Positions 23,894 through 32,462 are shown, numbered from the stretch's first letter. The stretch is 64,000 bases of DNA from CADCWN01 sp039810045 (GCA_039810045.1 JBDHWF010000003.1:1-64000); one strand, 5' to 3'. Made by a program: numbers and translations. The notes: generated by a model from the letters alone, not told the origin.

Positions 23894-26182
23894 CTATGGT
23901 ATCGGTGGTTCAATCGGTGGGATTGCATTGAAGTCGCTATAAGTACTCTCCATATAATGCCCCACGCTGAACATTCGCTGCCGCCGCACCAGATTATCAT
24001 CGACCCCGATCCAGAACGTCATCCGGCTGCCACTTGGCACATCAAGGAAACTAACCACCCAACACGGCGTACCAGCAATCGTTTCGCGCCCCAATAACGT
24101 CACTTCATTGGAGATACTGGCATTATCGAAGATCGGCCAGCGATAGCCCGCAGGTTCCGGCCACACACTTTGCACCCAATTCCCACCCGCTGGGCGATCA
24201 TACCGCTGCTTCCCGACCACGATTGTTTCGCTACCAGCCTCTGAGCGCAGGTGCATGCGGTTTGGCGCGACCCACTGGTAATCCGTCGTAATGGGCGCAC
24301 CGCTACCAGTGATCGTCTGATGTTCGCGCAAACCAGTGAGTTGATTCATCGCCAGATCTGATTGTGCCAGTAACGAACGCGCACCACCCGTTGGAAGATC
24401 CAGGTTAAACACCGCGCGGTCAGTTCCTCCACCACGCGGTGTAACCAACGCTTCGAGTTGCCAATGCCCCGGTTTACCAAGTTCCCCCAACCCCGTATAG
24501 CGACCATCCCGCGCTACCAATGGCACCTCTTGCGGAACCGCCCCATTTGTAGCGGTGAGCCGCAACGTCACAGCAGCATCAGTGAGGCTACCCCCAGCAG
24601 AATCTTGCAACGTCACATTCAGCACGGCTGGGCCAGTGGTCGTTGGTCCAATTGTCAGCGTTACCAGGGTTGGCCCCGCGTTCATTGCCAGCGTCACACT
24701 ATCAGCAATAGTGGTGTTGGCAGGCGCACTGGCTGGCGCATCAGCGCTGACGACAGTACGAGCGGGTGGTAATGCCGTCAACAAGCCAACGACCAGCAAT
24801 ACCACCATCCCTATCGTCATTTCACCCCAGAGGGTCTGCCATAAACGCTGTATTGTCTGCGCCGTCGGCGCATTCGTCTCCCGCACTAGTCGTGGCAGAA
24901 TCCAGAAGCGATTCATTGCGGCGAACCCCAGCAACGGCACCAGGAGGAGGAGTTTCACCAGCAGCGTTCCACCATAGAGGCTTTGCCCCAACGCCAGTGG
25001 GCCATCAACGTGGACCCAGGTTTGGTAAAAGCCAGTCACGATAAGCAGTTGAATGGCAACAAGGGCCAGCGCCGAAAAACGCAAAATGATCCGCAGCAGC
25101 GTCTTGAACTGTGCTGTCACTGGTAATGCCCGAATCATCCGCGGCAGAACCAGGGCGAGTATCAGCACCCCACCAAGCCAAGCTGACGAGGCCACAAGAT
25201 GAACCCAATCGACCAGAATTGACAGCAGGATTGGGTCGGTCGTGGCCGCATGGCCGCTGATACTCGTTACGAGGGCATAGGCCAACCCCGCGATCAATAG
25301 CAATAACCAGGCGCGCTGCCCGCTGAGTGAGGCAATCGGCTCCTCGTCGGCAGCGCGTAGCTCCAACTCAGCACTGAGAATGGGCAAGGTCAGGGCTGGC
25401 GCAATCAGAAGGGCTAATCGACTCAGCCAGAGCGTGCCAAAGCGCCCGGTCAAGGCCCCAAGCAGATTCCCTGGCTGGAGAAACTCGCTGCCACCACCAA
25501 AGGCGCTGGCATAGGCGGCACTGATCAACAGGCAGAGCTGACCAAGGACAACAAGGCCAAATGCCAGCCAGATCCAGCGCACAATCGTTGGTTCAAAAAG
25601 GGTGAGGAAGTCATCATAACGCGACCGCTGCCGCGCTGGCGTGAACAGCAGCAGGCTGAGCCGGAAGGCCAGCGGCCCCAGCCAGAGACTCAGCCCCAGG
25701 AGAATTAATCCCCGGGCCAGCGCCTGGAGTAGCAGGGGTGGGGTCAAACCCGTTGGTTCAGTTTCGGCTGTGCCTAAGAGCAAATCTGCCGGAGCTACCC
25801 CCACCCCAAACCGAAACTCTCCAGTGACTGGATGGGTATCTGCTGATACCAGCGCATAACGCACGGTATAGACTCCAGTTGAGAGTTCAGGCAGAGAAAC
25901 CGCCACCGAGAGCGGATCATTGGGGGCAGCGTGGGCATCGCGCCGATCCACGCGCCGCCCGCCAGTGTCAGTTACGGCGATCTTATCGGCGCGAACCTCC
26001 ACCCGCTCATTAAATGTCAGGCGCACCTCGCCAACCGTTGCCGCCACCACAGTACCAGCCGCAGGTTGGGTCCGTTGCAAAAAGGCGTGGGCAGAAACAA
26101 GCGTTGGTGTCAACAGCACACCAGCGGCAAGCACCAGGCCAAGCAGAAACCCCAGCACCCACTGTAAATGCCGAATATTCAA
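23894..26182 (-). CDS. CopC-CopD fusion protein (copper import/resistance)
   Basis: 762 residues from TTG 26182, with GGAGG 4 bp upstream. The signal peptide ends VSA before His32, so the mature protein begins with His as in CopC; the second CopC ligand region DTHPVTGEFRFG is present. A CopD membrane domain with about eight helices follows (residues ~145-470). The last ~290 residues are extracytoplasmic: an immunoglobulin-like stretch (DAAVTLRLTATNG...GRYTGLGELGKPGHW) and a beta-rich domain resembling lipoprotein-carrier folds. CopC binds periplasmic copper and CopD moves it inward. Proximity to ctaB suggests supply of copper for cytochrome oxidase. Confidence 0.88.
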   Translation of the reverse strand: MNIRHLQWVLGFLLGLVLAAGVLLTPTLVSAHAFLQRTQPAAGTVVAATVGEVRLTFNERVEVRADKIAVTDTGGRRVDRRDAHAAPNDPLSVAVSLPELSTGVYTVRYALVSADTHPVTGEFRFGVGVAPADLLLGTAETEPTGLTPPLLLQALARGLILLGLSLWLGPLAFRLSLLLFTPARQRSRYDDFLTLFEPTIVRWIWLAFGLVVLGQLCLLISAAYASAFGGGSEFLQPGNLLGALTGRFGTLWLSRLALLIAPALTLPILSAELELRAADEEPIASLSGQRAWLLLLIAGLAYALVTSISGHAATTDPILLSILVDWVHLVASSAWLGGVLILALVLPRMIRALPVTAQFKTLLRIILRFSALALVAIQLLIVTGFYQTWVHVDGPLALGQSLYGGTLLVKLLLLVPLLGFAAMNRFWILPRLVRETNAPTAQTIQRLWQTLWGEMTIGMVVLLVVGLLTALPPARTVVSADAPASAPANTTIADSVTLAMNAGPTLVTLTIGPTTTGPAVLNVTLQDSAGGSLTDAAVTLRLTATNGAVPQEVPLVARDGRYTGLGELGKPGHWQLEALVTPRGGGTDRAVFNLDLPTGGARSLLAQSDLAMNQLTGLREHQTITGSGAPITTDYQWVAPNRMHLRSEAGSETIVVGKQRYDRPAGGNWVQSVWPEPAGYRWPIFDNASISNEVTLLGRETIAGTPCWVVSFLDVPSGSRMTFWIGVDDNLVRRQRMFSVGHYMESTYSDFNAIPPIEPPIP

Positions 26183-26339
26183 CCAGCCTCCAACCTCTGT
26201 AACCCCACATCATCAACGCACTTGCTGAAGTGTACTGTGGTCAGGATAAGCCCACAATGGACACGTATGCTGCCAATCGTGGCGTGGCACGCTCCTGATA
26301 GTTGCCCTACCAGCCGCTAACCACTATCATTGCTCTCTT

Positions 26340-26852
26340 ATGACGACACGAACAACCGCGAATGCACAAGCAAAGAACACCATCCACTCGTCAGAGAATG
26401 GGGATCGCGTCATTACGACCAATCGTCAGGCGCGGTTTGAGTATACGATCCTGGAATCAATGGAAGCAGGGATCGCGCTGACTGGTACCGAGATTAAATC
26501 GGTGCGTGGTGGTCACGCCAATATCCGCGATAGTTATGCGCGCATCGAAGCTGGAGAACTCTGGCTGATCAATATGCACATTGCACCCTACGATCAGGCC
26601 GGTAGCTACTATCAACACGACCCGATTCGCCCCAGGAAACTGTTGGTACACCGCCGCGAAATCGCCCGCCTCAAAGCGGAACTCGGGCAAAAGGGACTGA
26701 CCTTAGTCCCCCTGCGCCTCTATCTCAAACGTGGCCGTGCAAAAGTAGAAATTGGGCTGGCACGCGGGAAGAAGCTCTATGATAAGCGCGATGCGCTGGC
26801 CGAGCGTGACGCCAAACGTGATATTGAGCGCAGCCTCCGCAATCGCGAGTAG
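26340..26852 (+). CDS. smpB: SsrA-binding protein SmpB
   Basis: 170 residues, slightly long because of a ~25-residue N-terminal extension before RVITTNRQARFEYTI. Conserved SmpB motifs: GIALTGTEIKSVRGG, HIAPYDQAGSYYQHDP, RPRKLLVHRREI, and a basic C-terminal tail (KLYDKRDALAERDAKRDI). SmpB binds tmRNA and places its tail in the empty mRNA channel during trans-translation. The tmRNA gene lies only 62 bp downstream on the same strand. Confidence 0.96.
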   Translation: MTTRTTANAQAKNTIHSSENGDRVITTNRQARFEYTILESMEAGIALTGTEIKSVRGGHANIRDSYARIEAGELWLINMHIAPYDQAGSYYQHDPIRPRKLLVHRREIARLKAELGQKGLTLVPLRLYLKRGRAKVEIGLARGKKLYDKRDALAERDAKRDIERSLRNRE

Positions 26853-26863
26853 AACATTGGTGC

Positions 26864-26892
26864 TTGCAGTGACCGCAGAGATCATCTATCAT
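26864..26892 (+). promoter_or_regulatory. promoter of the tmRNA gene
   Basis: TTGCAG (26864-26869), 17-bp spacer, TATCAT (26887-26892), about 22 bp before the mature 5' end. Confidence 0.55.
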
Positions 26893-26914
26893 TAAGCGGT
26901 GACCTCGTCACCCT

Positions 26915-27264
26915 GGGGATGTCTGGTTTCGACAGGGACGTAGGCGAGGGAATTGCAGGCCGAGGCGCCCGGGTTCCTCGTAAAAACGGGCAATGCCATA
27001 ACTGGCAACACCGAATACGCTCTGGCTGCCTAGGTAGCCACGTCCGCGCAGTCCCCACCCCAACGGGATTGTAGTCGGGCGTCACAAAGTTGGGGTGCTG
27101 CATTGCCGACTGCGGGCTGAGCAATGCCTAAGACCAGCCCACTAGCGCACTAGAGAGGCTGTCGAGAGTCGCTCGGTGAGCAAAAACTAAAATCTCGACT
27201 ATGTCTGTAGGATATTCCCCGTTGAACTTTCTGGACGGGGGTTCGACTCCCCCCATCTCCACCA
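26915..27264 (+). ncRNA. ssrA: transfer-messenger RNA (tmRNA)
   Basis: One-piece tmRNA of 350 nt. The 5' end GGGGAUGUCUGGUUUCGACAGGG and the 3' end GUUCGACUCCCCCCAUCUCC-ACCA form the tRNA-like acceptor (GGGGAUG pairs with CAUCUCC with one G-U). The tag frame ends NTEYALAA-stop; the stop TAG is at 27031-27033. If the resume codon is GGC at 26989, the tag is GNAITGNTEYALAA added after a charged Ala. CCA is encoded. It rescues stalled ribosomes with SmpB from the gene just upstream. Confidence 0.97.
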
Positions 27265-27290
27265 AGCAGCGACCCCAACCAGTATTGTGA

Positions 27291-27325
27291 GCAAAGCTGA
27301 AGGTAGCACCTGCCTTCAGCTTTGC
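27291..27325 (+). terminator. hairpin after tmRNA gene
   Basis: Perfect 13-bp stem GCAAAGCTGAAGG / CCTTCAGCTTTGC with a 9-nt loop, 26 nt after the tmRNA 3' end. It lacks a U-tract but is well placed as the end of the ssrA transcript. Confidence 0.65.
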
Positions 27326-27329
27326 TGAT

Positions 27330-27847
27330 CGCTTGCCTGACCGCCGCCACTTTGCACTCTCCCCAGATAGTTTTGCAAAGAAAACGTCTCCTATTCTAGC
27401 CAAGAAACACCAAAAGTACTACAGACAATAGTCTTAATAATGGATACGATTGTCTAGAATGATCACGCCCTTTTGTATGACGCCCCTGGGTAACTAGAGG
27501 GGTACAGGGGTCGGCCCAAAGGTATTCAATATCTCGGCACAACCTGCTCAGCACTTCTGCATTGCGATTGCCTACCTCTGCTTGTTCCGTGAGAATTGTG
27601 CGCCGTAGCATGACACGGAACGCCGCTGCATCAACTGATGCAGAACAGGAATATTCGCCTTGTCGATCACATCGCAGATCGACAAGAAAGGAGGGGGGAG
27701 CAGATAGATTCGATAGTCCTGAACCGAAATAGGAGTTTTGGGTCTTTGCATCATGGTCTGACGCCTTGTACAGTTCCTAGTAGGGTTAGCACAAAGCTGT
27801 GCATGAGTGACCAGCATCATGGTCGATCACAGAAGAAGGAGTATGCA
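27330..27847 (+). other. repeat-rich non-coding leader before the ComX-like gene
   Basis: No credible gene; short minus-strand ORFs here resemble nothing I recognise. On the plus strand there are successive stem-loops: GTTCCGTG/CACGGAAC (27584-27591 with 27614-27621), CTGCATCA/TGATGCAG (27626-27643), CTTGTCGATC/GATCGACAAG (27659-27668 with 27677-27686), then an AAAGGAGGGGGGAG run with no start codon after it, and GCACA/TGTGC (27789-27802). GCATCATGGTC occurs twice as a direct repeat (27748-27758 and 27814-27824). Read as a structured leader or regulator-binding region. Confidence 0.5.
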
Positions 27848-28048
27848 ATGAACCTGACTGCGATTGAGATTGTTGTTCGGCGTATTTTCAGCGATGCTGA
27901 GTTCCGCGCACGAGCGCTGGCAAATCCAACAACGGCGCTTGCTGAATATCAGCTTGCTGCTGCTGAACAGCAAGCATTGACGAAGCTGTGCCTACGCATG
28001 GCTGATGGGCAGAACGCGGTTGTCCCGAACTTTTACTGGTGGCTCTAG
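27848..28048 (+). CDS. ComX-like prepeptide (putative prenylated-Trp pheromone precursor)
   Basis: 66 residues from ATG 27848, with AAGGAG 6 bp upstream; open frame upstream of this ATG is fortuitous. The N-terminal ~50 residues look like a leader of the Os1348/NHLP kind (AIEIVVRRIFSDAEFRARAL, NPTTALAEYQLAAAEQQAL). The C-terminus PNFYWWL carries Trp64-Trp65 two and one residues from the end, as ComX pheromones carry the modified Trp near the C-terminus. A ComQ-like isoprenyl transferase follows 75 bp downstream, then a ComP-like receptor. Cys48 is a second possible prenylation site. Secretion and processing are inferred; no export gene adjoins. A RiPP of another class is the main alternative. 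Confidence 0.78.
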   Translation: MNLTAIEIVVRRIFSDAEFRARALANPTTALAEYQLAAAEQQALTKLCLRMADGQNAVVPNFYWWL

Positions 28049-28123
28049 GTCGGGCGCGATCAACAGATACGGCGTGTAGCTACCTAGCAGGAAGCACCAG
28101 CGAACCTTGAGGAGTTAGGCGGC

Positions 28124-29023
28124 GTGCCCGATACAGAACGGTTCGCTATTGTCAGGCAGCTACTCGAAGAGGCAGTGGAGCGCACGCCGCTCCCCGCCTC
28201 TTCTCAGCCGTTTCTCCGTATTCCCCTACAGCAGCCAGGAAAACTTCTCGGCGGTGCAGAACAACCACTTTGGCCAGCCACCGTCTTGGCCGTTTGTGCC
28301 GCAAGTGGTGCCGATCAGCGGCTCGGCAGTAAAGTTGCGGCGGCAGTCGAACTCTTTATGGCCAGTCTCGATATTCTCGATGAGCTTGAAGATGGTGATC
28401 GGTCACCGCTTGCGGAAACAGTTGGCCCCGCACGTGCCCTCAATATTTCCACGATGCTTCTCTTTCTGGCCCAAAGCTTGCTTCAGAGTTTACACGAAGA
28501 TGGTTTACCAGCAGAACGAGTTCTACAACTGACCAAAACGCTTACTACGTTTGGCATCGAAGCAACTGTTGGACAAGATCGCGATTTACAAAGTGCCAAT
28601 GCCGAAGCTCTTTCGTATGACGAAGCCCTGACGATTGCCCAGATGAAAGCGGGCGCATTAGTCGCGTGTGCTTGTACGATCAGTGCCCTGCTTGCCACCG
28701 ATGACCCATATCTGCTCAAACTCTATGGTGACTGGGGCAGACATTACGGCACCGCCGCGCAACTGGCGAATGATTTACATGACGCAACAAATGCCAACAA
28801 GAGTGATCTGGCCCAACAAAAAGGAACACTGCCACTCCTCTACGAGCGCACGACGAATGACGGGGCTGTATCCCCGCCCGCCGTAGCAACAAGTGGCGCA
28901 CTTCATTTTACCTGGGTAGTGCTAGAAATGGAACGGCAACAGTGTGCCGAGCTTGCGACCATGCTGACAGCACACGGACAGGCGGCAAGGCATTTACAAA
29001 CCTTACCTGGGGCAGTTGAGTGA
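28124..29023 (+). CDS. ComQ-like isoprenyl transferase (trans-prenyltransferase fold)
   Basis: 299 residues, GTG start with GAGGAG 9 bp upstream. The isoprenoid-synthase fold is shown by an acidic first motif DILDELEDGD (residues 83-92) and a second region QLANDLHD (213-220) followed by NKSDLAQQKGTLPLLYE. The wording NDLxD...KxDLxxxKxTLPLLY is what ComQ has in place of the strict DDxxD motifs of FPP/GGPP synthases. ComQ attaches geranyl or farnesyl to the Trp of ComX. Placement between the peptide gene and a ComP-like receptor supports this role. Alternative: a GGPP synthase for the carotenoid operon, less likely given the context. It overlaps the receptor gene by 4 bp (GTGA). Confidence 0.8.
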   Translation: MPDTERFAIVRQLLEEAVERTPLPASSQPFLRIPLQQPGKLLGGAEQPLWPATVLAVCAASGADQRLGSKVAAAVELFMASLDILDELEDGDRSPLAETVGPARALNISTMLLFLAQSLLQSLHEDGLPAERVLQLTKTLTTFGIEATVGQDRDLQSANAEALSYDEALTIAQMKAGALVACACTISALLATDDPYLLKLYGDWGRHYGTAAQLANDLHDATNANKSDLAQQKGTLPLLYERTTNDGAVSPPAVATSGALHFTWVVLEMERQQCAELATMLTAHGQAARHLQTLPGAVE

Positions 29024-32000
29024 TCACGACGAGCCAACCACCTCATCGATCAACACTCCACCCCGCCAGACCATTTCGGCTGGCATTATTCATCCTGATC
29101 CCAATCTTCATTGCCTGTCTCATTGTTGCCCAGCATGATGCAAAGCGTGCGCCTACTCTGGGGATAACGGTCACGCAAACCGAGCTAGGTGGCCCCTGGC
29201 TCGTCAGTAACGTGTCCTTTGGGAGCAGAGCCAACTATCTGGGCATTGAGCCTGGGAATCAGATAGTACGCATTGACGGTAATGCGGTACAACGGGATCA
29301 GGCACCAGATCCTGTACTGATTCAGCAAGCGACCCAACTGGTTATTACGAATGCCGATGGTTCAAAAACACGCACCTTCGATCTGGCTGGATTACAGTCA
29401 GGACCATTGAATCTAACCCCCTATCTGGTGATGAGCACCATCTTCTTCACTGTGGGGTTTATTACGCTATTGTTTGGTCAAGGGGCAGCACCGCGTGCGC
29501 TAGCCCTCCTCACCATGAGTGGGGCACTTGAAGCAGTCGCCATCCCCCTGAGCTTACGGGCAACAAACTGGGCGATTATTGCGAATGGGGTCTGTGTTCC
29601 CATCTTTATTGGTAGCTTCGCCTATCTCTTTCTTGTATTCCCGCGTCGCCGTCTGTTGCACGTCGGAAAGAAGCGCTTTCCACCAGAGTTAATCCTGCTG
29701 CCGATCATTCCCACCTTCATTACATATATGTTCTCTATCGCGACAAGTCATGCCGCAGTTATTATGGTTGGCCGAGTACTGGGCTACCCCTACTTCCTCG
29801 CTTGCTTTATCGGGGGGATTCTGGCCCTGATCCTCAGTTGGCGACAAGCACGCCCAGGGCGTGAAAAGACCCAACTCCGTACAGTAACGCTGGCAAGTAT
29901 CGCCGCAATCACGCCATTTCTCTTGATCAACTTCTTCCCTCAGATCACCTTTGGCAATACCTTCCTCTCCGCCGACTACACGATCTTGCCTATGGCCTTA
30001 ATTCCCCTCGCGTTCGGCTACGCCATCTTGCGTTATCAACTGATGAATATGCACCTCTATCTGCGGCGTGGGGTTGGCTATTCGATTCTTGGGGTTGGCA
30101 TTACGGGAGTCTACACCTTAGGGCTGGCGATTGCCTCCATTACTATTCGTAACCAAACGGCCAGTAGTTTGCTCATCACGGCAATCATGATGACTATCGT
30201 CGTGCTGCTCGGCGACCATCTCCGTACAAAAATCCAACACCATGTTGATCATCTCTTTGACCGTAAGGGGTATGACTATCGCCGCCAATTACTTGAGTTT
30301 AGTCAGCAGATGAATACGATCCTTGATCCTGATGAACTTGCCGAATCAACCGTTGGCCTGATCGAACAGACCATGAGTTCATACTATGTGCGGCTGTATA
30401 TCTACGACCGCGCAACCAGCACCTTCCACCTTTGGGCGCATGCAGGGACGCCCGTACCAAGCACCGAGCAAACACTGCCCCCTGAACACCCCACCAGTAT
30501 GAAGATGCGCAACGCTGGCTGGGAAATTGTGCAACATCTGGAAGTACAAGCTGATCAAGATGTTCTACTTGTACCACTGACCAATAAAGGCCAACCAGTC
30601 GCTATGCTTGTCCTGGGCGCAAAGCGATCAGAACTGCCATATTCAAGCGAAGACCTTGTCTTGCTCAGTACTGTCGCCAGCCAACTGGCGATCTCGACGG
30701 AAAACGCCCAACTGTATGGGCGAATGCGCGATCTCTACCTCTCTGGGATTCGCACACTCGCAGCAACGGTTGATGCCAAAGATTCCTATACCCACGGTCA
30801 TTCCGAGCGGGTCGCGGGGTATGCCCGCGCCCTGGCGATCGCGCTGAATTTGCCACAAATCGAAGTCGAAACCATTGAATTAGCGGGGTTATTGCACGAT
30901 ATTGGCAAAATTGGTATTCCTGATGCGGTACTCCAAAAACCTGGAAAGCTCGCCCCAGATGAACGGGCATTGATCGAACAGCACACCGAAATTGGGGCCC
31001 GGATCCTCGCTGATAATCCTGCGCTCCAGGCCCTTGTTCCGCTTGTACGGCATCATCACGAACGCTGGGACGGCAAAGGATATCCTGATCAGCTTCGTGG
31101 TGAAGCGATTCCCCTGGGGGCAGCAATTATCTGCGTGGCCGACACATTCGACACAATGACGACCAACCGCCCATATCGTCAGGCACCAGGATATGAACAA
31201 GCCTACCTGGAAATCCTGCGCCAGCGTGGGCAGCAATTTTCTCCTCGGGTGGTCGAGGCATTTATTCGGGTCGACTTTTCTCAGGGCAACTGCTCGACAG
31301 CAAACCAAAAAACCACTGCGCTACAGTCGCGGATGGCCCTGGCGGAACAAGCTACTGCTACCAACAACCGCGCAATGCGCATTGTCTATCAAATTGCCCA
31401 ACTGCTGAGTACCGCCAAAGAGTTAGATGTGTTCTTACAACGGGTGATCGAACTCTTACAAAATGAACTTGCGACCAATACTGTTGACTTCTTCATTATC
31501 GATGAAGAAACACAAACGCTCTACAATCGCCCCAGTACGCAAAGTAGCTTAGGCCAAATACAGCTTCCACTCGGCCAAGGTCTGGTAGGCTGGGTTGCTC
31601 AGCACCAGACGGCTGTCTGTATTGATGATATTCGCACTGATGATCGCGCAGTGATTGCGAACGGTTGGGATGGCCGAGCAGAACTCGCTGTGCCTCTGAT
31701 TAGCAGTGGGAAGACGATTGGCGTACTGAATGTTGAGAGTACGCGCGTGGCCGCATTCACCGATGAGGACACCAAACTCCTGACCATCATTGCGGGACAA
31801 CTGGCCCAGGTTATTGAAGTGACACAATTACATCTGGACGCCCGTAAGGCCGCAGGCCTCGATAGCCTCACCAAGATTGCCAATCATCGGCAATTTTACA
31901 ACCGTCTGGAAATGGCAATCGCGGCAACCCAACAGCACCACAGTGCCCTGGCCCTCGCCATTATCGATGTTGATAACCTGAAATATATCAACGATACCTT

Positions 32001-32397
32001 TGGTCATTTAGCAGGTGATTCTGTTCTCTATACGCTGGCTCAACACCTTGAAGCCCACGCCCAGGCTGAGGAATTTGTCGCGCGCTACGGTGGTGATGAG
32101 TTTGCAATCATCTTCCCCAACACCACTGATACCCAAGCAAAAGCACGAATCGAGGCACTCAGGGTCTACCTGCAAGAAGCGGCAACGCTCACAATCGACA
32201 ATCAACAATTACCCCTCCCCGAACTCTCGGTAGGCGTTGCTGCTTTTGATCCAGAAACGATGACCCTGAGTGCGCTGATCAACGCTGCCGACAAAAAGAT
32301 GTATGAACAGAAACGCGCCCACCGCAAGCACCGACAACGCCCAACTCCGCCAGCAAGCCCCTTGGCAATTACTACGCCAATCGCCTATGATCGATAA
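29020..32397 (+). CDS. ComP-like membrane receptor with GAF, HD-GYP, GAF and GGDEF output
   Basis: 1125 residues; GTG start overlaps the ComQ-like stop. Order: TM1 (~18-37), extracellular PDZ-like domain (~45-130, with RANYLGIEPGNQIVRIDG), six or seven further helices to ~395, a linker IQHHVDHLFDRKGYDYRRQL as in ComP-type kinases, GAF (~425-560), HD-GYP (His626-Asp627 in HDIGKIGIP; HHHERWDGKGYP, GYP at 687-689), second GAF (~780-935), and GGDEF (YGGDEFAII, 1024-1028, intact). No RxxD inhibitory site is seen before GGDEF. The N-terminal half matches the peptide-sensing part of ComP, but cyclic-di-GMP hydrolysis and synthesis modules replace the kinase. Predicted receptor for the adjacent peptide. 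Confidence 0.88.
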   Translation: MITTSQPPHRSTLHPARPFRLALFILIPIFIACLIVAQHDAKRAPTLGITVTQTELGGPWLVSNVSFGSRANYLGIEPGNQIVRIDGNAVQRDQAPDPVLIQQATQLVITNADGSKTRTFDLAGLQSGPLNLTPYLVMSTIFFTVGFITLLFGQGAAPRALALLTMSGALEAVAIPLSLRATNWAIIANGVCVPIFIGSFAYLFLVFPRRRLLHVGKKRFPPELILLPIIPTFITYMFSIATSHAAVIMVGRVLGYPYFLACFIGGILALILSWRQARPGREKTQLRTVTLASIAAITPFLLINFFPQITFGNTFLSADYTILPMALIPLAFGYAILRYQLMNMHLYLRRGVGYSILGVGITGVYTLGLAIASITIRNQTASSLLITAIMMTIVVLLGDHLRTKIQHHVDHLFDRKGYDYRRQLLEFSQQMNTILDPDELAESTVGLIEQTMSSYYVRLYIYDRATSTFHLWAHAGTPVPSTEQTLPPEHPTSMKMRNAGWEIVQHLEVQADQDVLLVPLTNKGQPVAMLVLGAKRSELPYSSEDLVLLSTVASQLAISTENAQLYGRMRDLYLSGIRTLAATVDAKDSYTHGHSERVAGYARALAIALNLPQIEVETIELAGLLHDIGKIGIPDAVLQKPGKLAPDERALIEQHTEIGARILADNPALQALVPLVRHHHERWDGKGYPDQLRGEAIPLGAAIICVADTFDTMTTNRPYRQAPGYEQAYLEILRQRGQQFSPRVVEAFIRVDFSQGNCSTANQKTTALQSRMALAEQATATNNRAMRIVYQIAQLLSTAKELDVFLQRVIELLQNELATNTVDFFIIDEETQTLYNRPSTQSSLGQIQLPLGQGLVGWVAQHQTAVCIDDIRTDDRAVIANGWDGRAELAVPLISSGKTIGVLNVESTRVAAFTDEDTKLLTIIAGQLAQVIEVTQLHLDARKAAGLDSLTKIANHRQFYNRLEMAIAATQQHHSALALAIIDVDNLKYINDTFGHLAGDSVLYTLAQHLEAHAQAEEFVARYGGDEFAIIFPNTTDTQAKARIEALRVYLQEAATLTIDNQQLPLPELSVGVAAFDPETMTLSALINAADKKMYEQKRAHRKHRQRPTPPASPLAITTPIAYDR

Positions 32398-32462
32398 GTG
32401 CGCGGTGGGGTCTACCCAGCGTTCATTCGATCGGATCAGCACACTGTATTGAGGAGTGAAGC

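Noticed and set aside
26899..26914. GGTGAC-CTC-GTCACC hairpin as a terminator before tmRNA
   Set aside because: It lies between promoter and mature 5' end of ssrA and is more likely part of the 5' leader removed by RNase P.
27396..27820. Two overlapping minus-strand ORFs (71 and 82 residues) in the spacer behind ssrA
   Set aside because: No ribosome sites of note, no recognisable family, and the DNA is better explained by palindromes; could be decayed gene remnants, but this cannot be supported.
27638..27847. N-terminal extension of the ComX-like ORF to a 136-residue protein
   Set aside because: The AAGGAG site and leader-peptide homology begin at ATG 27848; the extension has no conserved character and overlaps the stem-loop region.
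28124..29023. Reading this gene as the missing GGPP synthase (crtE) for the carotenoid operon
   Set aside because: It lies 22 kb away, lacks the strict DDxxD second motif, and is bracketed by a peptide gene and a ComP-like receptor with a 4-bp overlap.
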